A stretch of 64,000 nt of DNA from Selaginella moellendorffii (GCF_000143415.4 NW_003314291.1:1720935-1784934), one strand, 5' to 3'. Numbered from the stretch's first letter, positions 8,828 through 18,721 are shown. Notes: generated by a model from the letters alone, not told the origin. A program made the numbers and translations.

Positions 8828-11818
8828 ATGCGCTTGTCTCCCTCGGGAAGAGCTCTTTCTCGTGCTCAAGCAGCGTTGGGAAAGAGAGAATGGCCTCCAA
8901 GAATTTGGTTTGCCACTATGGCCGCGGAGCAGAGATCACAGGCTTCGAAACAAGGGATGGACAATAAATGCCCAGTGGGGGAGAAATCGGCAGCGGAGTA
9001 TGCTCGACTGCTGCTGGCTTGCGGCAACGCAGCGGATTACATCCAAGCAAAACGCATCCACCAAGAACTCAAGCAGGTGAGGAATGACTTGGAAGAGGAT
9101 TGCTACATTGGAAACATCCTCGTGACCATGTATGGCAAGTGCGGAAAGCCGAGGGAATCCCAAGAGGCGTTTGACCGCATCCTGGAGCCGAATGTCATAT
9201 CCTGGAGCTCTCTCATTGCTGTGTATGCTGGTCAAGATACCATGTTCCAAGAATCCATGATGCTATTCCAGAGAATGCAACTCGAAGGAGTGCCTCCAAA
9301 CAACGTCACCTTCGTCAATCTCCTTAAGGCTTTCAACTCTCGTCACCACCTTGCACAGGGAAAGCTGCTACACACTTTGATCTTGGACAGCGGCTACGAG
9401 TTGGACAGTTTCGTGGGAACAACACTGATGAACATGTATGGCAAGTGTGGGAGCTTGCGAGATGCACGGCTGGTGTTCGAGAGCACAGTGTGCCACGAGC
9501 GCTCTGCACCATGGAGCGTTTTGATGGCCGCCTACGTGAGCAATGGTAGGAACAAGGAAGCAGTGACAACTTTCTACTCGATGCACCTCGAGGGAGTGAC
9601 GCCTGATAAGATCGCTTTAATCAACGTTATGACGGCCTGCTCTACCCCGGACTTGCTAGCAGACGCCAGCCGGATTCACGCTTGTATCTCCGAGCACGAG
9701 TGCCGGACGGACGCTCCCGTGGTGAATGCGCTGCTCAACATGTTTGGGAAATGCGGGGGTGGTGTCGAAAAGGCCAGGGGGATATTCGATTGCGCCGCAT
9801 ACGTAAAGACGAGTGCTTCTTGGAACACCATGATCGGTCTTTACGTCGAGCTCGGTTTCAAAGAGGAAGCGATGGTGCTGTTTCGGAATATGCTCCTCGA
9901 TGGTGCGTCATCTCCAGACGAAGTTAGCTTTGCGAGGATCTTCACGGCGTGCGACGTGCCAGTGACGCTGCAGGGCCTGGTGGATTGCATGACCGACGCC
10001 GGCATCGCAGTGGACGTGGTCATCCAGACCGTCCTTGTCAAGTTGTACGCAGAGTTTGGGGAGCTGGGGCGGGCGCGAGACGTGTTTGACACCATGGTGC
10101 ATAGGGACAGTGTGTTGTGGAACGTTATGATCACCGCTCATGCAAACCACGACGACTCTGGAGGTGCGTGGCTGCTGTTTTTGCAGATGCTTCTCGACGG
10201 CCAGCAGCCGGACCGGTTCACCATCGTCTCCGCACTGGAGTCGTACGCGGGGCTGGATGAAAAGAAGAAAATGCAGCTCGGGCAGCTTCTTGGCACTTGC
10301 ACAGTAGAGGCTGGAGTGGCGACGGACACTCTGGTCCGTAACGCATTCATAAGCGTGCATGGCAAGTGCGGAATGCTAGTGGAGGCCGAGAGAGCCTTCG
10401 AAGGACTGGGAAGGGACGTGGTCTCGTGGAACACAATGTTGGGAGCGTTTGCGGAGAGCGGCTACTGGGAGGAGGCATTGCATCTGCTGAGGAGAATGCA
10501 GCTCCAAGGAGAGAAGCCAAACGGAATCACTCTGATGGCGGCTGCAGCAGCAGTGAGCTGCTGCAGCGGTGGTTGTCAGGTCGCGATCACGCAGGAAGGC
10601 AAGAAGATTCACGAGTGGATTCGCGAACGCGGGCTGGGATCCAGCACTCAAGTTAGCAACAGCCTGATTCACATGTACGCCAGGTGTTGGTGTCCACGCG
10701 ACGCGGAGGTGGTGTTCTCGGGAATGGAGAAGCGAGACGTGGTGTCATGGACGGCGCTGCTGTCGGCCTACGACGAGACAAGCGACGAGGAGGACTGCCG
10801 TGAAAAGGCGGTGGCATGCTTGCAGAGAATGCGACTGGAAGGAGTGACTCCTAGCAAGGTGACGCTGATCACGGCGCTCAGCATTTTCGCAAAGCACGGC
10901 AACTTGTGCCAAGGCGGCATCGTCCACCAGCACGTCCGCGAGCTCGGGCTGGAAGACGACGCAGAGGTGGCGAGCAGCTTGATCGACATGTATGGGGAGT
11001 GCGGGAGGTGGGAGGACTCGAGGCGGGTGTTTGAGGTGACGGCCGAGAGAGACGTGGTTGTGTGGAACGCGCTCATTTCCGCCTGTTCCAAGGACGTGAC
11101 GAGACGTGATGATGAGGTGGTCATGACGCTCTTGAGAGGCATGCTGGTGGAAGGGTGCAAGCCGAGCAGGGTCACCCTGGCTGTTGTGCTCGACTCCTTG
11201 TCCGAGTCCACAGCACTCGAGCAAGGCCGAGCAGTTGACAGGCTAGTCCGGGAGCTGGGACTCGAGTCGGACACGGGCGTGGCCACCGGACTGGTGAGCC
11301 TCTACGCCAGGTGTGGGAAGCTGGCGGAGTCGAGCAGGCATTTTGAGAGGATTGCACGGCACAGAAGCTCGTCGGGGGCGTGGAACGTGTTCATGGCGGC
11401 CTGTGCCCGGCAGGGAGTCACGGAGACAGTAAAGAGCTTGTTCCACAGGATGCAGCAGCAGGGAGTGGATCCGGCAAACTGTACGTTTGTGAGTTTGCTG
11501 AGCGCGTGTAGCCACTCGGGAGACTTGGAAGGCGCATGGCAGGCGTTCCGGGACATGGAGCGGGACTTTGGAGTGGCTCCCAGCAGCATCGAAAAAGGCT
11601 GCATTGTGGATCTGCTGGGTCGGAGCGGACGCCTGGCGGAGGCGGAGGAGTTGGCGGCGGAGGTGAGCGGCGACGCGTGGTCGGCCCTGCTTGCGTCGTG
11701 CGCCTTGCACGGTGATGTGGAGCGAGGAAGGGAAGCTGGGCAGCGATTCCTGTCCGAGTCGTGCTCGCCTCCGGCCTCCACGTACGTGACGCTGTCCAAC
11801 AGCATCAAAGCGAGCTAG
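8828..11818 (+). CDS. PLS-class pentatricopeptide repeat protein
   Basis: An intronless frame of 996 residues from the ATG at 8828. PPR proteins bind organellar RNA one base per repeat and guide editing, splicing or stability. About eight P-L-S triplets are visible, each with a (V/S)xxW(N/S/T)xxI/L core and an MYGKCG-like L motif. The last repeat is followed by an E1-like segment (DAWSALLASCALHG), and the protein then stops with no E2, E+ or DYW domain. The N-terminus is rich in Arg and Ser and acidic-poor, as in organelle targeting peptides. An in-frame GTG upstream at 8780 was not used. If it acts in C-to-U editing it would need a DYW partner; it may instead act without editing. PPR identity is very secure; the RNA target cannot be read here. 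Confidence 0.93.
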   Translation: MRLSPSGRALSRAQAALGKREWPPRIWFATMAAEQRSQASKQGMDNKCPVGEKSAAEYARLLLACGNAADYIQAKRIHQELKQVRNDLEEDCYIGNILVTMYGKCGKPRESQEAFDRILEPNVISWSSLIAVYAGQDTMFQESMMLFQRMQLEGVPPNNVTFVNLLKAFNSRHHLAQGKLLHTLILDSGYELDSFVGTTLMNMYGKCGSLRDARLVFESTVCHERSAPWSVLMAAYVSNGRNKEAVTTFYSMHLEGVTPDKIALINVMTACSTPDLLADASRIHACISEHECRTDAPVVNALLNMFGKCGGGVEKARGIFDCAAYVKTSASWNTMIGLYVELGFKEEAMVLFRNMLLDGASSPDEVSFARIFTACDVPVTLQGLVDCMTDAGIAVDVVIQTVLVKLYAEFGELGRARDVFDTMVHRDSVLWNVMITAHANHDDSGGAWLLFLQMLLDGQQPDRFTIVSALESYAGLDEKKKMQLGQLLGTCTVEAGVATDTLVRNAFISVHGKCGMLVEAERAFEGLGRDVVSWNTMLGAFAESGYWEEALHLLRRMQLQGEKPNGITLMAAAAAVSCCSGGCQVAITQEGKKIHEWIRERGLGSSTQVSNSLIHMYARCWCPRDAEVVFSGMEKRDVVSWTALLSAYDETSDEEDCREKAVACLQRMRLEGVTPSKVTLITALSIFAKHGNLCQGGIVHQHVRELGLEDDAEVASSLIDMYGECGRWEDSRRVFEVTAERDVVVWNALISACSKDVTRRDDEVVMTLLRGMLVEGCKPSRVTLAVVLDSLSESTALEQGRAVDRLVRELGLESDTGVATGLVSLYARCGKLAESSRHFERIARHRSSSGAWNVFMAACARQGVTETVKSLFHRMQQQGVDPANCTFVSLLSACSHSGDLEGAWQAFRDMERDFGVAPSSIEKGCIVDLLGRSGRLAEAEELAAEVSGDAWSALLASCALHGDVERGREAGQRFLSESCSPPASTYVTLSNSIKAS

Positions 11819-11930
11819 TTAATTCCAGAAAATATTCTGTCAAGGTTTTATAGCTAGGGTTCCTTTATCGGCGGAGCAAGGTGAGCTTGTTACTCGTGGT
11901 CTCCTGTGATTAGTTTTACGCCAGGCCAGA

Positions 11931-13088
11931 ATGGCGAAGAAGAAAACGAGAGAGAGCATCCTAGCTGACGAGAGCTCCGACGACACCGCCCCTCTTCCTC
12001 CCCCGGCTCCCAAGGAAATGAAGAAGGCAGTGGCAGCTCAGAAGGTCGCGGTCCCGGCCAAGGAAGAGTCGGAGACGGAGTCGGAGTCGGAGTCGGATGA
12101 CAGCAGCACGGAGGTTGTCAAGGCGCCAGAGCCGCCCCCGCCCCCGCCCAAGAAGCCCAACAAAGTGGTGAAGAAGGAGGACAAAGGGAAGGAGAGGGAC
12201 AACAAGGAGAAGGAGACTAAGGCTGCTCGCAAGGCTAAGAAGCGTCAAAGCGTGGACAGGTCTAGTGAAGAGACTGACACCAAGGTAGCAGTAGTAGCAC
12301 CACCGCCGCCACCGCCGCCGCCGCCGCCAGCAGTGCCAGCACCAGCGGCCCCAGCATCACAGGCGCAGCAGCAGCAGCAACAAGATAAGGATGGCGCTGG
12401 CACGGACGCACCGCAGCAGCCCAAGTCGGGGCCGAAGAAGGGCCTGTGGGTGGCCAAAGACGAGAGCATTCTGGCACAGCAAATGCTGGACGATCTCAAG
12501 GCCGGCTCCGACTTCCACGACAAGCCCAAGACGGACCCTTACTGGGAGGAGCTTTGCCACTCGCTCAAGGGGAAGCTGTCCACCGATTTCACCAAGGAAC
12601 AGATATTCGACAAGCACCGGCGCATGAAGGCCAAGTTTGACAAGTACGAGAGCAGCAAGCCGGGTGGGCGGAAGCGAAGCCAGGCCGTGGATGCACTGCA
12701 GGCCGTGTTCAAGCAGCTGTGGGGGCGAGATCTCCCGGCCGACCACGCTGGCGAGGACAGCAATGGAGACGTGGAGATGACTCCGGCCAAGAAGGGTGGC
12801 GAAGACAGAGTTGGCGACGAACTCAAGGCGGCACTCAAAGGTGGCGATGGAGGAACCGCCATGAGCTCGGATCCGGTGCTCACCATAGCGGCTTCACTGC
12901 TACACTCCGTCATGGCAAGCCATAAGCTGGGAAGCGAGCTGACCAAGGCAGGATCGCGGGAGAGCCGCAAGAGGAACTTGGAGGACCAAATTGCTGAGTA
13001 CTCGAGCATGAAGAGACGGCTCAAGCTGGCAATGGACTACTGCGAGGTGGAGGAGGAGCTGCTCGAGAAGAAGTTAAATACCATCTAA
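11931..13088 (+). CDS. GeBP/DUF573 family DNA-binding protein
   Basis: A 385-residue single-exon protein. The N-terminal half is low-complexity: acidic Ser/Glu runs, proline stretches, Lys-rich nuclear-type segments and a Gln run. Residues ~175-265 form the DUF573 domain of GLABROUS1-enhancer-binding proteins, beginning LWVAKDESILAQQML and ending AVFKQLWG, with the TFKEQ-like helix and the DKHRRMKAKF basic segment between. The C-terminal ~50 residues are a charged helix fitting the family's leucine-rich dimerisation region. These are plant-specific nuclear transcription factors. The gene begins 113 bp after the PPR stop and ends 42 bp from the convergent Gemin2 gene. Which GeBP/STKL subgroup it belongs to is not decided. 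Confidence 0.88.
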   Translation: MAKKKTRESILADESSDDTAPLPPPAPKEMKKAVAAQKVAVPAKEESETESESESDDSSTEVVKAPEPPPPPPKKPNKVVKKEDKGKERDNKEKETKAARKAKKRQSVDRSSEETDTKVAVVAPPPPPPPPPPAVPAPAAPASQAQQQQQQDKDGAGTDAPQQPKSGPKKGLWVAKDESILAQQMLDDLKAGSDFHDKPKTDPYWEELCHSLKGKLSTDFTKEQIFDKHRRMKAKFDKYESSKPGGRKRSQAVDALQAVFKQLWGRDLPADHAGEDSNGDVEMTPAKKGGEDRVGDELKAALKGGDGGTAMSSDPVLTIAASLLHSVMASHKLGSELTKAGSRESRKRNLEDQIAEYSSMKRRLKLAMDYCEVEEELLEKKLNTI

Positions 13089-13130
13089 GTAGGAAGGAAC
13101 GCGCTTTCCTAGAATTTTCCCTCCTTTTTC

Positions 13131-14192
13131 TTATAAGCAATGACTGTCATCCTGTCCAAAGTATTTACCAGCAACTGTGATAATCATGTTGAGCATCTGG
13201 AGCTCGCCTTGGTCTTTAAATGTTTTGGACGCTCGGATTGCAGCGCAGCTTCTCAATAGCGTCCTCAGGGCAAAGCTCGTCTCTGCATCGATGGGCTTGC
13301 CCACGGCTGCAGTCAAGGCAAAGAGCCACACTGCCCTGTCGTGGGGGAGGTGATCCAAGCCTTCAAACCACCTTATGTGCTTTCGCAGCAGATCTGCTCG
13401 ACTCACTTCATCCAAGTCGAGCAGAGTGTGGAGCTCTCCCCGGTAGAAAAGCAGTGGCCCGGCACCAAATTCCTCCAGCTCCTCGGCCACGGGGACGCCA
13501 TCCTCCACACCACCACCTCCCTTGCCAAAGCACAGAGCCTTCCATCCACAGTCGTCTTTCATGTGCGGCACGGGCCTGTCAGACGAGCTTGGCTCGCGAG
13601 CTTCGAACCTAGACCTGAGGCTGGCGAAAGTGAGCAAGAACTTGGCTTCCCAATCCTGTGTTGGCAGGAGCTGAGGATCGCAAGCCGATATAGCCGGAAC
13701 CACTGGGACGTAGTGAGTTCGTTTGTCCACAGAGTGTTGGGGAGAGATGGTAGCAACTTTGACGGCTGGGTACCTTGCTGCCTCCCACTTGACACGACGC
13801 ACGTACTCCCATCCATCGTCTGGTTCCTCCTTGTCGAAGTCGGGCTCTCCCTCTACCACGAAAGCGACCTTCTGGATCGGCCCAAGGTCTTGGTAGTCGT
13901 CCTCGTCGTCGTCTTCAATGTTGTAATCGCCATCGTTGCCCTCCAAGAAGCCCGGGAAGACGGCTTCGTCAAACATCCCCCCAAAATCCCCATCTTCGTC
14001 AGAATCGGCAGACACTCTCCTGCGCTTGTTGCTGCTGCTGCTGCTAGCCCTAGAAGGCCTACGTCGCTTCCTCTTGCTCCTCACCACCACATTGTCATGG
14101 AGCATACCTGCGGCATCTACACCCGCGGGCAGTTCCTCCGAGGCGTCGCGCCTCAGCGCCTGGAGCTCCTCTCGGCTGTAGCGCATCACCAT
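13131..14192 (-). CDS. GEMIN2: Gemin2-like SMN-complex protein
   Basis: A 353-residue single-exon protein. Gemin2 (SIP1) holds the Sm core proteins while spliceosomal snRNPs are assembled. The N-terminus has a basic RSKRKRRRP-type nuclear signal and a long acidic stretch (residues ~65-105). The Gemin2 fold starts at a DDGWEYVRRVKWEAARYP motif, typical of the family, followed by a WEAKFLLTFASLR helix. The C-terminus has LDHLPHDRAVWLFALTAAVGKP and a helix with LLRSCAAIRASK, both strong Gemin2 signatures. Plants keep Gemin2 while lacking a clear full SMN complex, so it may act almost alone. The ATG at 14192 is followed by a second Met two codons later. Confidence 0.85.
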   Translation of the reverse strand: MVMRYSREELQALRRDASEELPAGVDAAGMLHDNVVVRSKRKRRRPSRASSSSSNKRRRVSADSDEDGDFGGMFDEAVFPGFLEGNDGDYNIEDDDEDDYQDLGPIQKVAFVVEGEPDFDKEEPDDGWEYVRRVKWEAARYPAVKVATISPQHSVDKRTHYVPVVPAISACDPQLLPTQDWEAKFLLTFASLRSRFEAREPSSSDRPVPHMKDDCGWKALCFGKGGGGVEDGVPVAEELEEFGAGPLLFYRGELHTLLDLDEVSRADLLRKHIRWFEGLDHLPHDRAVWLFALTAAVGKPIDAETSFALRTLLRSCAAIRASKTFKDQGELQMLNMIITVAGKYFGQDDSHCL

Positions 14193-14412
14193 CGCTGCCC
14201 TTACAAGACGACCCTAGCCCGTCCACATGGTCAACCAAAAACTTTTCAAGTGTATTATTATTTACAGGCATACTTGTTGCCCGATTATTTATTTACAACA
14301 TTTTGGTGGCTGCATTTTGGGTTACTTGTTACCCGATGGATCGGGTCCAGAAGGCACACACTTTCGAGCGCAATGCCTTTCTGCAATAACAACAGTGTTA
14401 GAAACTGGTAGG

Positions 14413-14706
14413 CTATGGGTGAGTGAGCGGCTTACTTCCGGAGGCCTCCACCACCTGGATCATTGCCAAAGCAACAAAAGCAACAAGGATCAAGCACCAG
14501 CAGCATTGCCTTCGAAAATCCGCTGTGATTGGCATCATTAAAGGCAAGAATGTGAAAAGAGTGTCCAGTGCCGCATCCCAAAAGAGAAGGACGCTCCTTT
14601 TATACATCCATAGCGACGAACTTCGAGCAAAGTCATGTCCTCTTCTTGCGGCCAGCTGATCGAACATGCCCCATCCCTCGTCAAAGACGTGCCACCCCGT
14701 TGACAT
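14413..14706 (-). CDS. Possible small two-segment membrane protein
   Basis: A 97-codon frame from the ATG at 14706. It has a polar N-terminus with Trp-rich MSTGWHVFDEGWGMF, and two hydrophobic segments near residues 36-57 and 66-86. A clear TATA-like stretch on the minus strand at 14740-14758 is correctly placed 35-50 bp upstream. It sits between the end of the TSO1-like gene and the start of Gemin2 on the same strand. No family was recognised. Alternatives are 3' UTR of the TSO1-like gene or part of the Gemin2 leader. Confidence 0.4.
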   Translation of the reverse strand: MSTGWHVFDEGWGMFDQLAARRGHDFARSSSLWMYKRSVLLFWDAALDTLFTFLPLMMPITADFRRQCCWCLILVAFVALAMIQVVEASGSKPLTHP

Positions 14707-14739
14707 TCTGCTTGGACAGTCAACGAGGACCATTTCACT

Positions 14740-14758
14740 CTATATATATATTTATATC
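14740..14758 (-). promoter_or_regulatory. TATA-box region
   Basis: An uninterrupted TA-rich stretch reading TATAAATATATATATAG on the minus strand, in a region otherwise of mixed composition. It is 35-50 bp upstream of the ATG at 14706 and downstream of the TSO1-like stop at 14843. Confidence 0.45.
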
Positions 14759-14842
14759 TCACTTTGGGACAGGCAGCATCCCACTTGGTCCATACAAATA
14801 CAGGTTTGTTTTACCGAAAGTGAAGGAGCGCGGCCTTTTCCT

Positions 14843-17401
14843 TCAGCTACGTTTGCATCCCTGGTGTGGAAACGAAAACGGTGTCACCGGCGGAAGTGAC
14901 GGGAGTGATTGCAGAGTGAGCTTCCTGCCGCTCTTGAGGACCGAGGAAGACGACGGGGCGCCACCAGCGGCGAGCAGGCCGGCGTTGGGAGGGGCCACTC
15001 GCTTTTGCTTTGGCGAGCCCTTGATCCCCGACCTGGGAGACGAGCGCTCAGCTCTTATGAACTCGGGAGCTTCGTCTGACGACAGCAGGTCGTTGAGCAT
15101 CGACCTGGGAGACGAGCGCGGGGCTCTCAGAAACTCGGGGGTCTCGTCCCAAGCCAAGCTGTTGGAGTCCATGAGCTTGCTCACTGATGTGGCTGGAGTT
15201 GTCGATGAAGGCGTATTTGTCGAGTCGCATGGCACAATGCTGGTGCATCTACACAAAGTAACCAACGTCATTCATCAAAAATGAAAAAACAGGAAGCACG
15301 TCTTACACAGATGCATGCTGGATCAGCGTGGGGGTTATTGGGCTGAGGCTGGTTAAAGAACTGTTGCTATTGATCTGGAGTGGGTGTGGGTCTTCCAATG
15401 GATCAGCTTCGTCTTGAGCTGGAACAGAGACAACCGTCAAAATCGAAACATGAAACCAGCAGGAAAGACGTGCCTTTCTTGATGCCGTAAATGTTTTTGC
15501 AGCCATTACACTTGCATCCATCCGAACAGCCAACGCCAGCCTTTAGACAGATGAAAACCAAGCGCACATAGTAAGTATAAGCAGAAAGACTTGACTTGAT
15601 TGTACCTGGTAGCATTCGCAGTACTTTTTCAGACACAGCGACTTCTTGCAGTTACAGCCGCGCTTGTGCCTAGCAGATCCTGTTGTATCGGGGCAATTGG
15701 GCTGCAATGCAAAGAGGCTGTTAGTCATGGCATGTCCCGAAAACCAGATACCAACCCCTTCCGTCGGTGTGTTATCAGATGTCTGTACAATTTTGGGAGC
15801 AAATGCTAATGGATTACGAGTTTCGATTTGCTGACGGGTTCCCATGACTGTGTCAGCAAACTCGGGCTTGTTGAAGCAGTCCCGACAGGCGCAAGAGTCA
15901 AGGCAATAGACTCCAGCGGCAAAGCATTCGCAATATCTGTTAAGCAAAGCGTCAGAAACCTTCAAAGCCATATGCAATGCAGTCTCACAGTTTTAGGCAC
16001 TTCGACTTTTTGCAGTGACATCGCTTGCAGCCGTCGCCAGCTTTTTCTCCAAGAGACTTCCTGCAAGCAAGATAAGTTTGCAAAGCCATAAGAATATGAG
16101 ATACTACCTCCTCTTTTTAGGAGTCCGGCCCATTTCACCATCCATGGAATCGCTTTGCATTGACAAGCGCTTCCTCCCTGGTGTCACCACCTGTTCAATC
16201 CCAAACGGAGTACCCTCGTCCATTGCTTGAATACCAAGCGTAAGAGATCGGACGCACGTAGTTGACGTAAGTAAGCCTTCCTGGGAACCAGAAGTACCTT
16301 GCACCTCCTGCTCCATTCTTGTCTTCTCCACGACTGAGAACAAAAGGCCAGGCCGCAAGTTCATAGGACCTTGTCCACACAAGGCAAATCCTTCAGCACT
16401 TTGCATCTCTTGCGAGCACGATACGAGCGACTGAAGTGAAACCCCTCGTGGTGCCGTGAGCAGTCCCAGACTGTTGAGATGCAAACCGATACCAGATGGG
16501 ACGGCCTCCCGCATGAGCTTCTTACAAGAATCAGAGCATCCAGAACCGGACAAACTGCTAATAAGCGTACTAAGAGACTCTGGCCCGGAGGTTGGCGTCG
16601 AGGAGACACCAGGAGACACAATGCAGCTAAGATTTTCGGCATTCGACTCTTGCGAGTCGGACTGAAAATCCAGGCATCTCCGTCTGGCTCCCCGCTGGTT
16701 CCTACTCGTCTGCAAGCCGGGACAAAGAAACGGTAAGATGCTTTGGAATGTGCATTCGCTGGCTTACCCGCACATCTTCGACAGTAGAGTCTGTGTGATC
16801 TGTGTGTCCAGTAATTGCCAGCTTTTCCATGTTTGCAACCTCCAAATTGGCAGCCTCGCTGTCCGGCTCGTCACCCGAGTTCTTGAATGACGCTGCACCC
16901 TCGGGGGTATGGTCTTGGCCGGGAAGAAAACTAGCCAGCGTTGCATCTTGTTTGGAGGGTATTTCTTCGGTAGCATCTGCTGATGTATCGGACGTGTTTT
17001 TCTGTTGCTGGTTGAGCACTTCTTCGGCAGGAGGTGAGCAAGTTAAATCGGACGCCTCAGTCGTTTCGGACTCGCGAGAAGTAGCGCCGCTAGTGCGAGC
17101 AACTCCAGCGCGTTCTCTGAGCAGCACACGTGAGACCAAGGCCAAAGTAGGCAGCTCCTCACCTCTTCTTTTTGGGCGAGACGAAGACTGGAAGAGGTGC
17201 TGGGAAGCTTAGTTCCGAGTACGTCTGGGCGACATGAGCGGACTTGGCCTGCTTGATAGGAGAAAGGCTACACAGGAACTTAAACAGTGGAGACCCCTGC
17301 ACAGCAGAGCTAGCGGCTGGATGAGCGAGGAGAGAGGATGTCATACTCACCTGGAGTTCCCCGCAGGGAGGCAGACACTGCTCCCGTTTAGGAGAATCCA
17401 T
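14843..17401 (-). CDS. TSO1-like CXC-domain (CPP) protein
   Basis: Ten exons joined by hand give 689 residues in frame: 17401-17351, 17296-17163, 17116-16768, 16709-16108, 16060-15989, 15936-15756, 15701-15606, 15540-15474, 15418-15307, 15248-14843. The N-terminus has the plant motif MDSPK...[15 protein letters not shown]. An RRRCLDF motif follows near residue 183. Two CXC zinc-cysteine halves lie around residues 387-430 ([25 protein letters not shown]) and 480-510 ([28 protein letters not shown]), with an RNPLAFAPK linker between. The tail has the GRKLTLQS motif. The CXC domain binds DNA at CHR-like sites; TSO1/LIN54 relatives act in cell-cycle repression and plant reproductive development. 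The intron after 15474 appears to use a GC donor, and the one after 15756 is in frame if retained. Confidence 0.88.
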
Positions 17402-17951
17402 GCCATGCACCTGAGACAAGGGCAATGTGAGCAAATTGTTTGCGCGGCCACGGACGATGTGTGAAAATGCGGGGCATTCTGCGACCCTAGATCATCAGCA
17501 GCGTACCTTGCTCATGCCAAGAAGCGAGATCCAACAAACCCTCTAGGCGCCATGCCCCGATCCGTGGCAGGCATTGGCGGGGCGCGAGATGAGCCCCAAA
17601 ACCACAGAGATTCGGCGGCGGGGCGCGGCCCGTGCGCTAGATCCGAGCTCCACTCTTCTTGTCCGCCAGCAGAGCCAGGGAGGGAGAGGGTATAGGGTTG
17701 AGCTTAGGGTAGGGCATGGCTGGGCGTCGCTGGCTGGCTGGCTCCCGCCTTCCCGCACGCTCTCGCCTATTTAGCAACCCTTTTTCTTTTCACAAAACGC
17801 AGGCGCGGGAAACAGCAGCAAAGGGGGAGAAGGGCGGGCTGCCCGCGGGCAGACGGTCAACTGCGCTGCCACTTCCACCTGGCAGTACTGCCCTTTGAGT
17901 TTGATTTAATAAAGCATGCACTCCACTTTATAAAAACAAGATAACGAATTT
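17402..17951. other. Upstream region of the TSO1-like gene
   Basis: About 550 bp between the ATG of the TSO1-like gene and the stop of the next minus-strand gene. It should hold the TSO1-like promoter and leader and the 3' end of the upstream gene. Short tagggttg/tagggtagg words near 17690-17715 resemble plant telo-box motifs. No coding sequence was accepted here. Confidence 0.4.
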
Positions 17952-18557
17952 CTACAAAAGCAGCGCCTGAGCAAAACGGTGCTGCTGGATTTGGATTTGG
18001 ATTTGGATTTGGGCGGCACTTGGATCGCCAAAGCCGGCCTTGACGCCAATGCTGCTCTCCCCTCCTTGCTCGCACCGCTTCCTCTTCTTGTCCACGACCT
18101 TTTGCCTCTTCTTGGCTCGCTCCTCGTCTCGCTCGCTCGCATTCCACCAAGGTGGTCTTGTTGTTGCCGTCGTCTTTGCGCGCTTCCCACCACCACCCTC
18201 TTCGTCCCTGTGGCCCCGCCTCTTGTTCAGCGTCGCAACCCTCCTCCTCTTCCATGCCCTTGGACCACCAGCCTCGCCGCCTTGGAGCCCTCGCTTTCTC
18301 AGCAGGTCAGGCCCATTGTCCATCCAGTGGCAGCTGCTGCTACTGCTGCTGCTCGGCTGCGAGCAATCCATGTCAAGGACGCCATCGCCGCACAGGTCAC
18401 TCGTGTCACACCCGCCCCCAGCTTGCGCTTGCCTGGTTGTTGGAATTGTTGCGCACCTCCTCGACTGCCCGTTGTCCGCGAGAGGAGAGGCGTTGGACGA
18501 TGCCGCGCGCCTCACCGACGCAACGTTCTCCTTGCCTTTGATCAGGTACCCTCCCAT
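17952..18557 (-). CDS. Unidentified basic nuclear-type protein
   Basis: A frame of 201 codons from the ATG at 18557 (an upstream in-frame ATG at 18569 adds four residues). It starts MGGYLIKGKENVA, has a Ser run near residue 70, and several Lys/Arg-rich blocks (KRRRVATLNKRRG, KKRQKVVDKKRKR) that suggest nuclear import. A PPWWNASERDEER segment lies near residue 135. The C-terminus is an Ile-Gln repeat made by a 6-bp DNA repeat. A TATA box 46 bp upstream supports a real gene with a very short leader. No family recognised. The opposite strand is also open for about 200 codons, so the reading is not certain. Confidence 0.5.
   Translation of the reverse strand: MGGYLIKGKENVASVRRAASSNASPLADNGQSRRCATIPTTRQAQAGGGCDTSDLCGDGVLDMDCSQPSSSSSSSCHWMDNGPDLLRKRGLQGGEAGGPRAWKRRRVATLNKRRGHRDEEGGGGKRAKTTATTRPPWWNASERDEERAKKRQKVVDKKRKRCEQGGESSIGVKAGFGDPSAAQIQIQIQIQQHRFAQALLL
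17985..18012 (-). repeat. Hexanucleotide repeat in coding sequence
   Basis: About four and a half copies of ggattt/gatttg lie inside the 3' end of the unidentified basic gene. They encode the alternating Ile-Gln run. Because the unit is 6 bp, copy-number change keeps the frame. Confidence 0.75.
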
Positions 18558-18602
18558 TGCTTTGCACATTGCTGCCCTAAAACTACAAAAGAGGCGTCGC
18601 TC

Positions 18603-18610
18603 TATATATA
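18603..18610 (-). promoter_or_regulatory. TATA box of the basic-protein gene
   Basis: TATATATA on the minus strand, 46 bp upstream of the ATG at 18557. It lies in the 164-bp gap between that gene and the EXO1 stop at 18722. Spacing fits transcription starting just before the second ATG. Confidence 0.5.
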
Positions 18611-18721
18611 GCAGGACCAGTGGTCCTCGGTTCGACTCTCGGTTCCTATAGCTGCCACAAATTAGCTACCAGGCCCTTGTTAAATAGTCCATCTTCCTCC
18701 CTGCGCAAGCAGCACAAGTGC

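Noticed and set aside
9333..11808. Many minus-strand frames of 60-170 codons opposite the PPR gene
   Set aside because: Shadows of a long GC-rich coding exon; none has family features.
18615..18650. ggttcgactct, like a tRNA B box / T arm
   Set aside because: No matching A box, anticodon arm or acceptor stem is found at the right distance.
18040..18651. Plus-strand frames of about 200 codons opposite the basic-protein gene
   Set aside because: They are Leu/Pro-rich antisense readings of GC-rich coding sequence; the minus-strand frame has the basic blocks and the TATA box. Not fully excluded.
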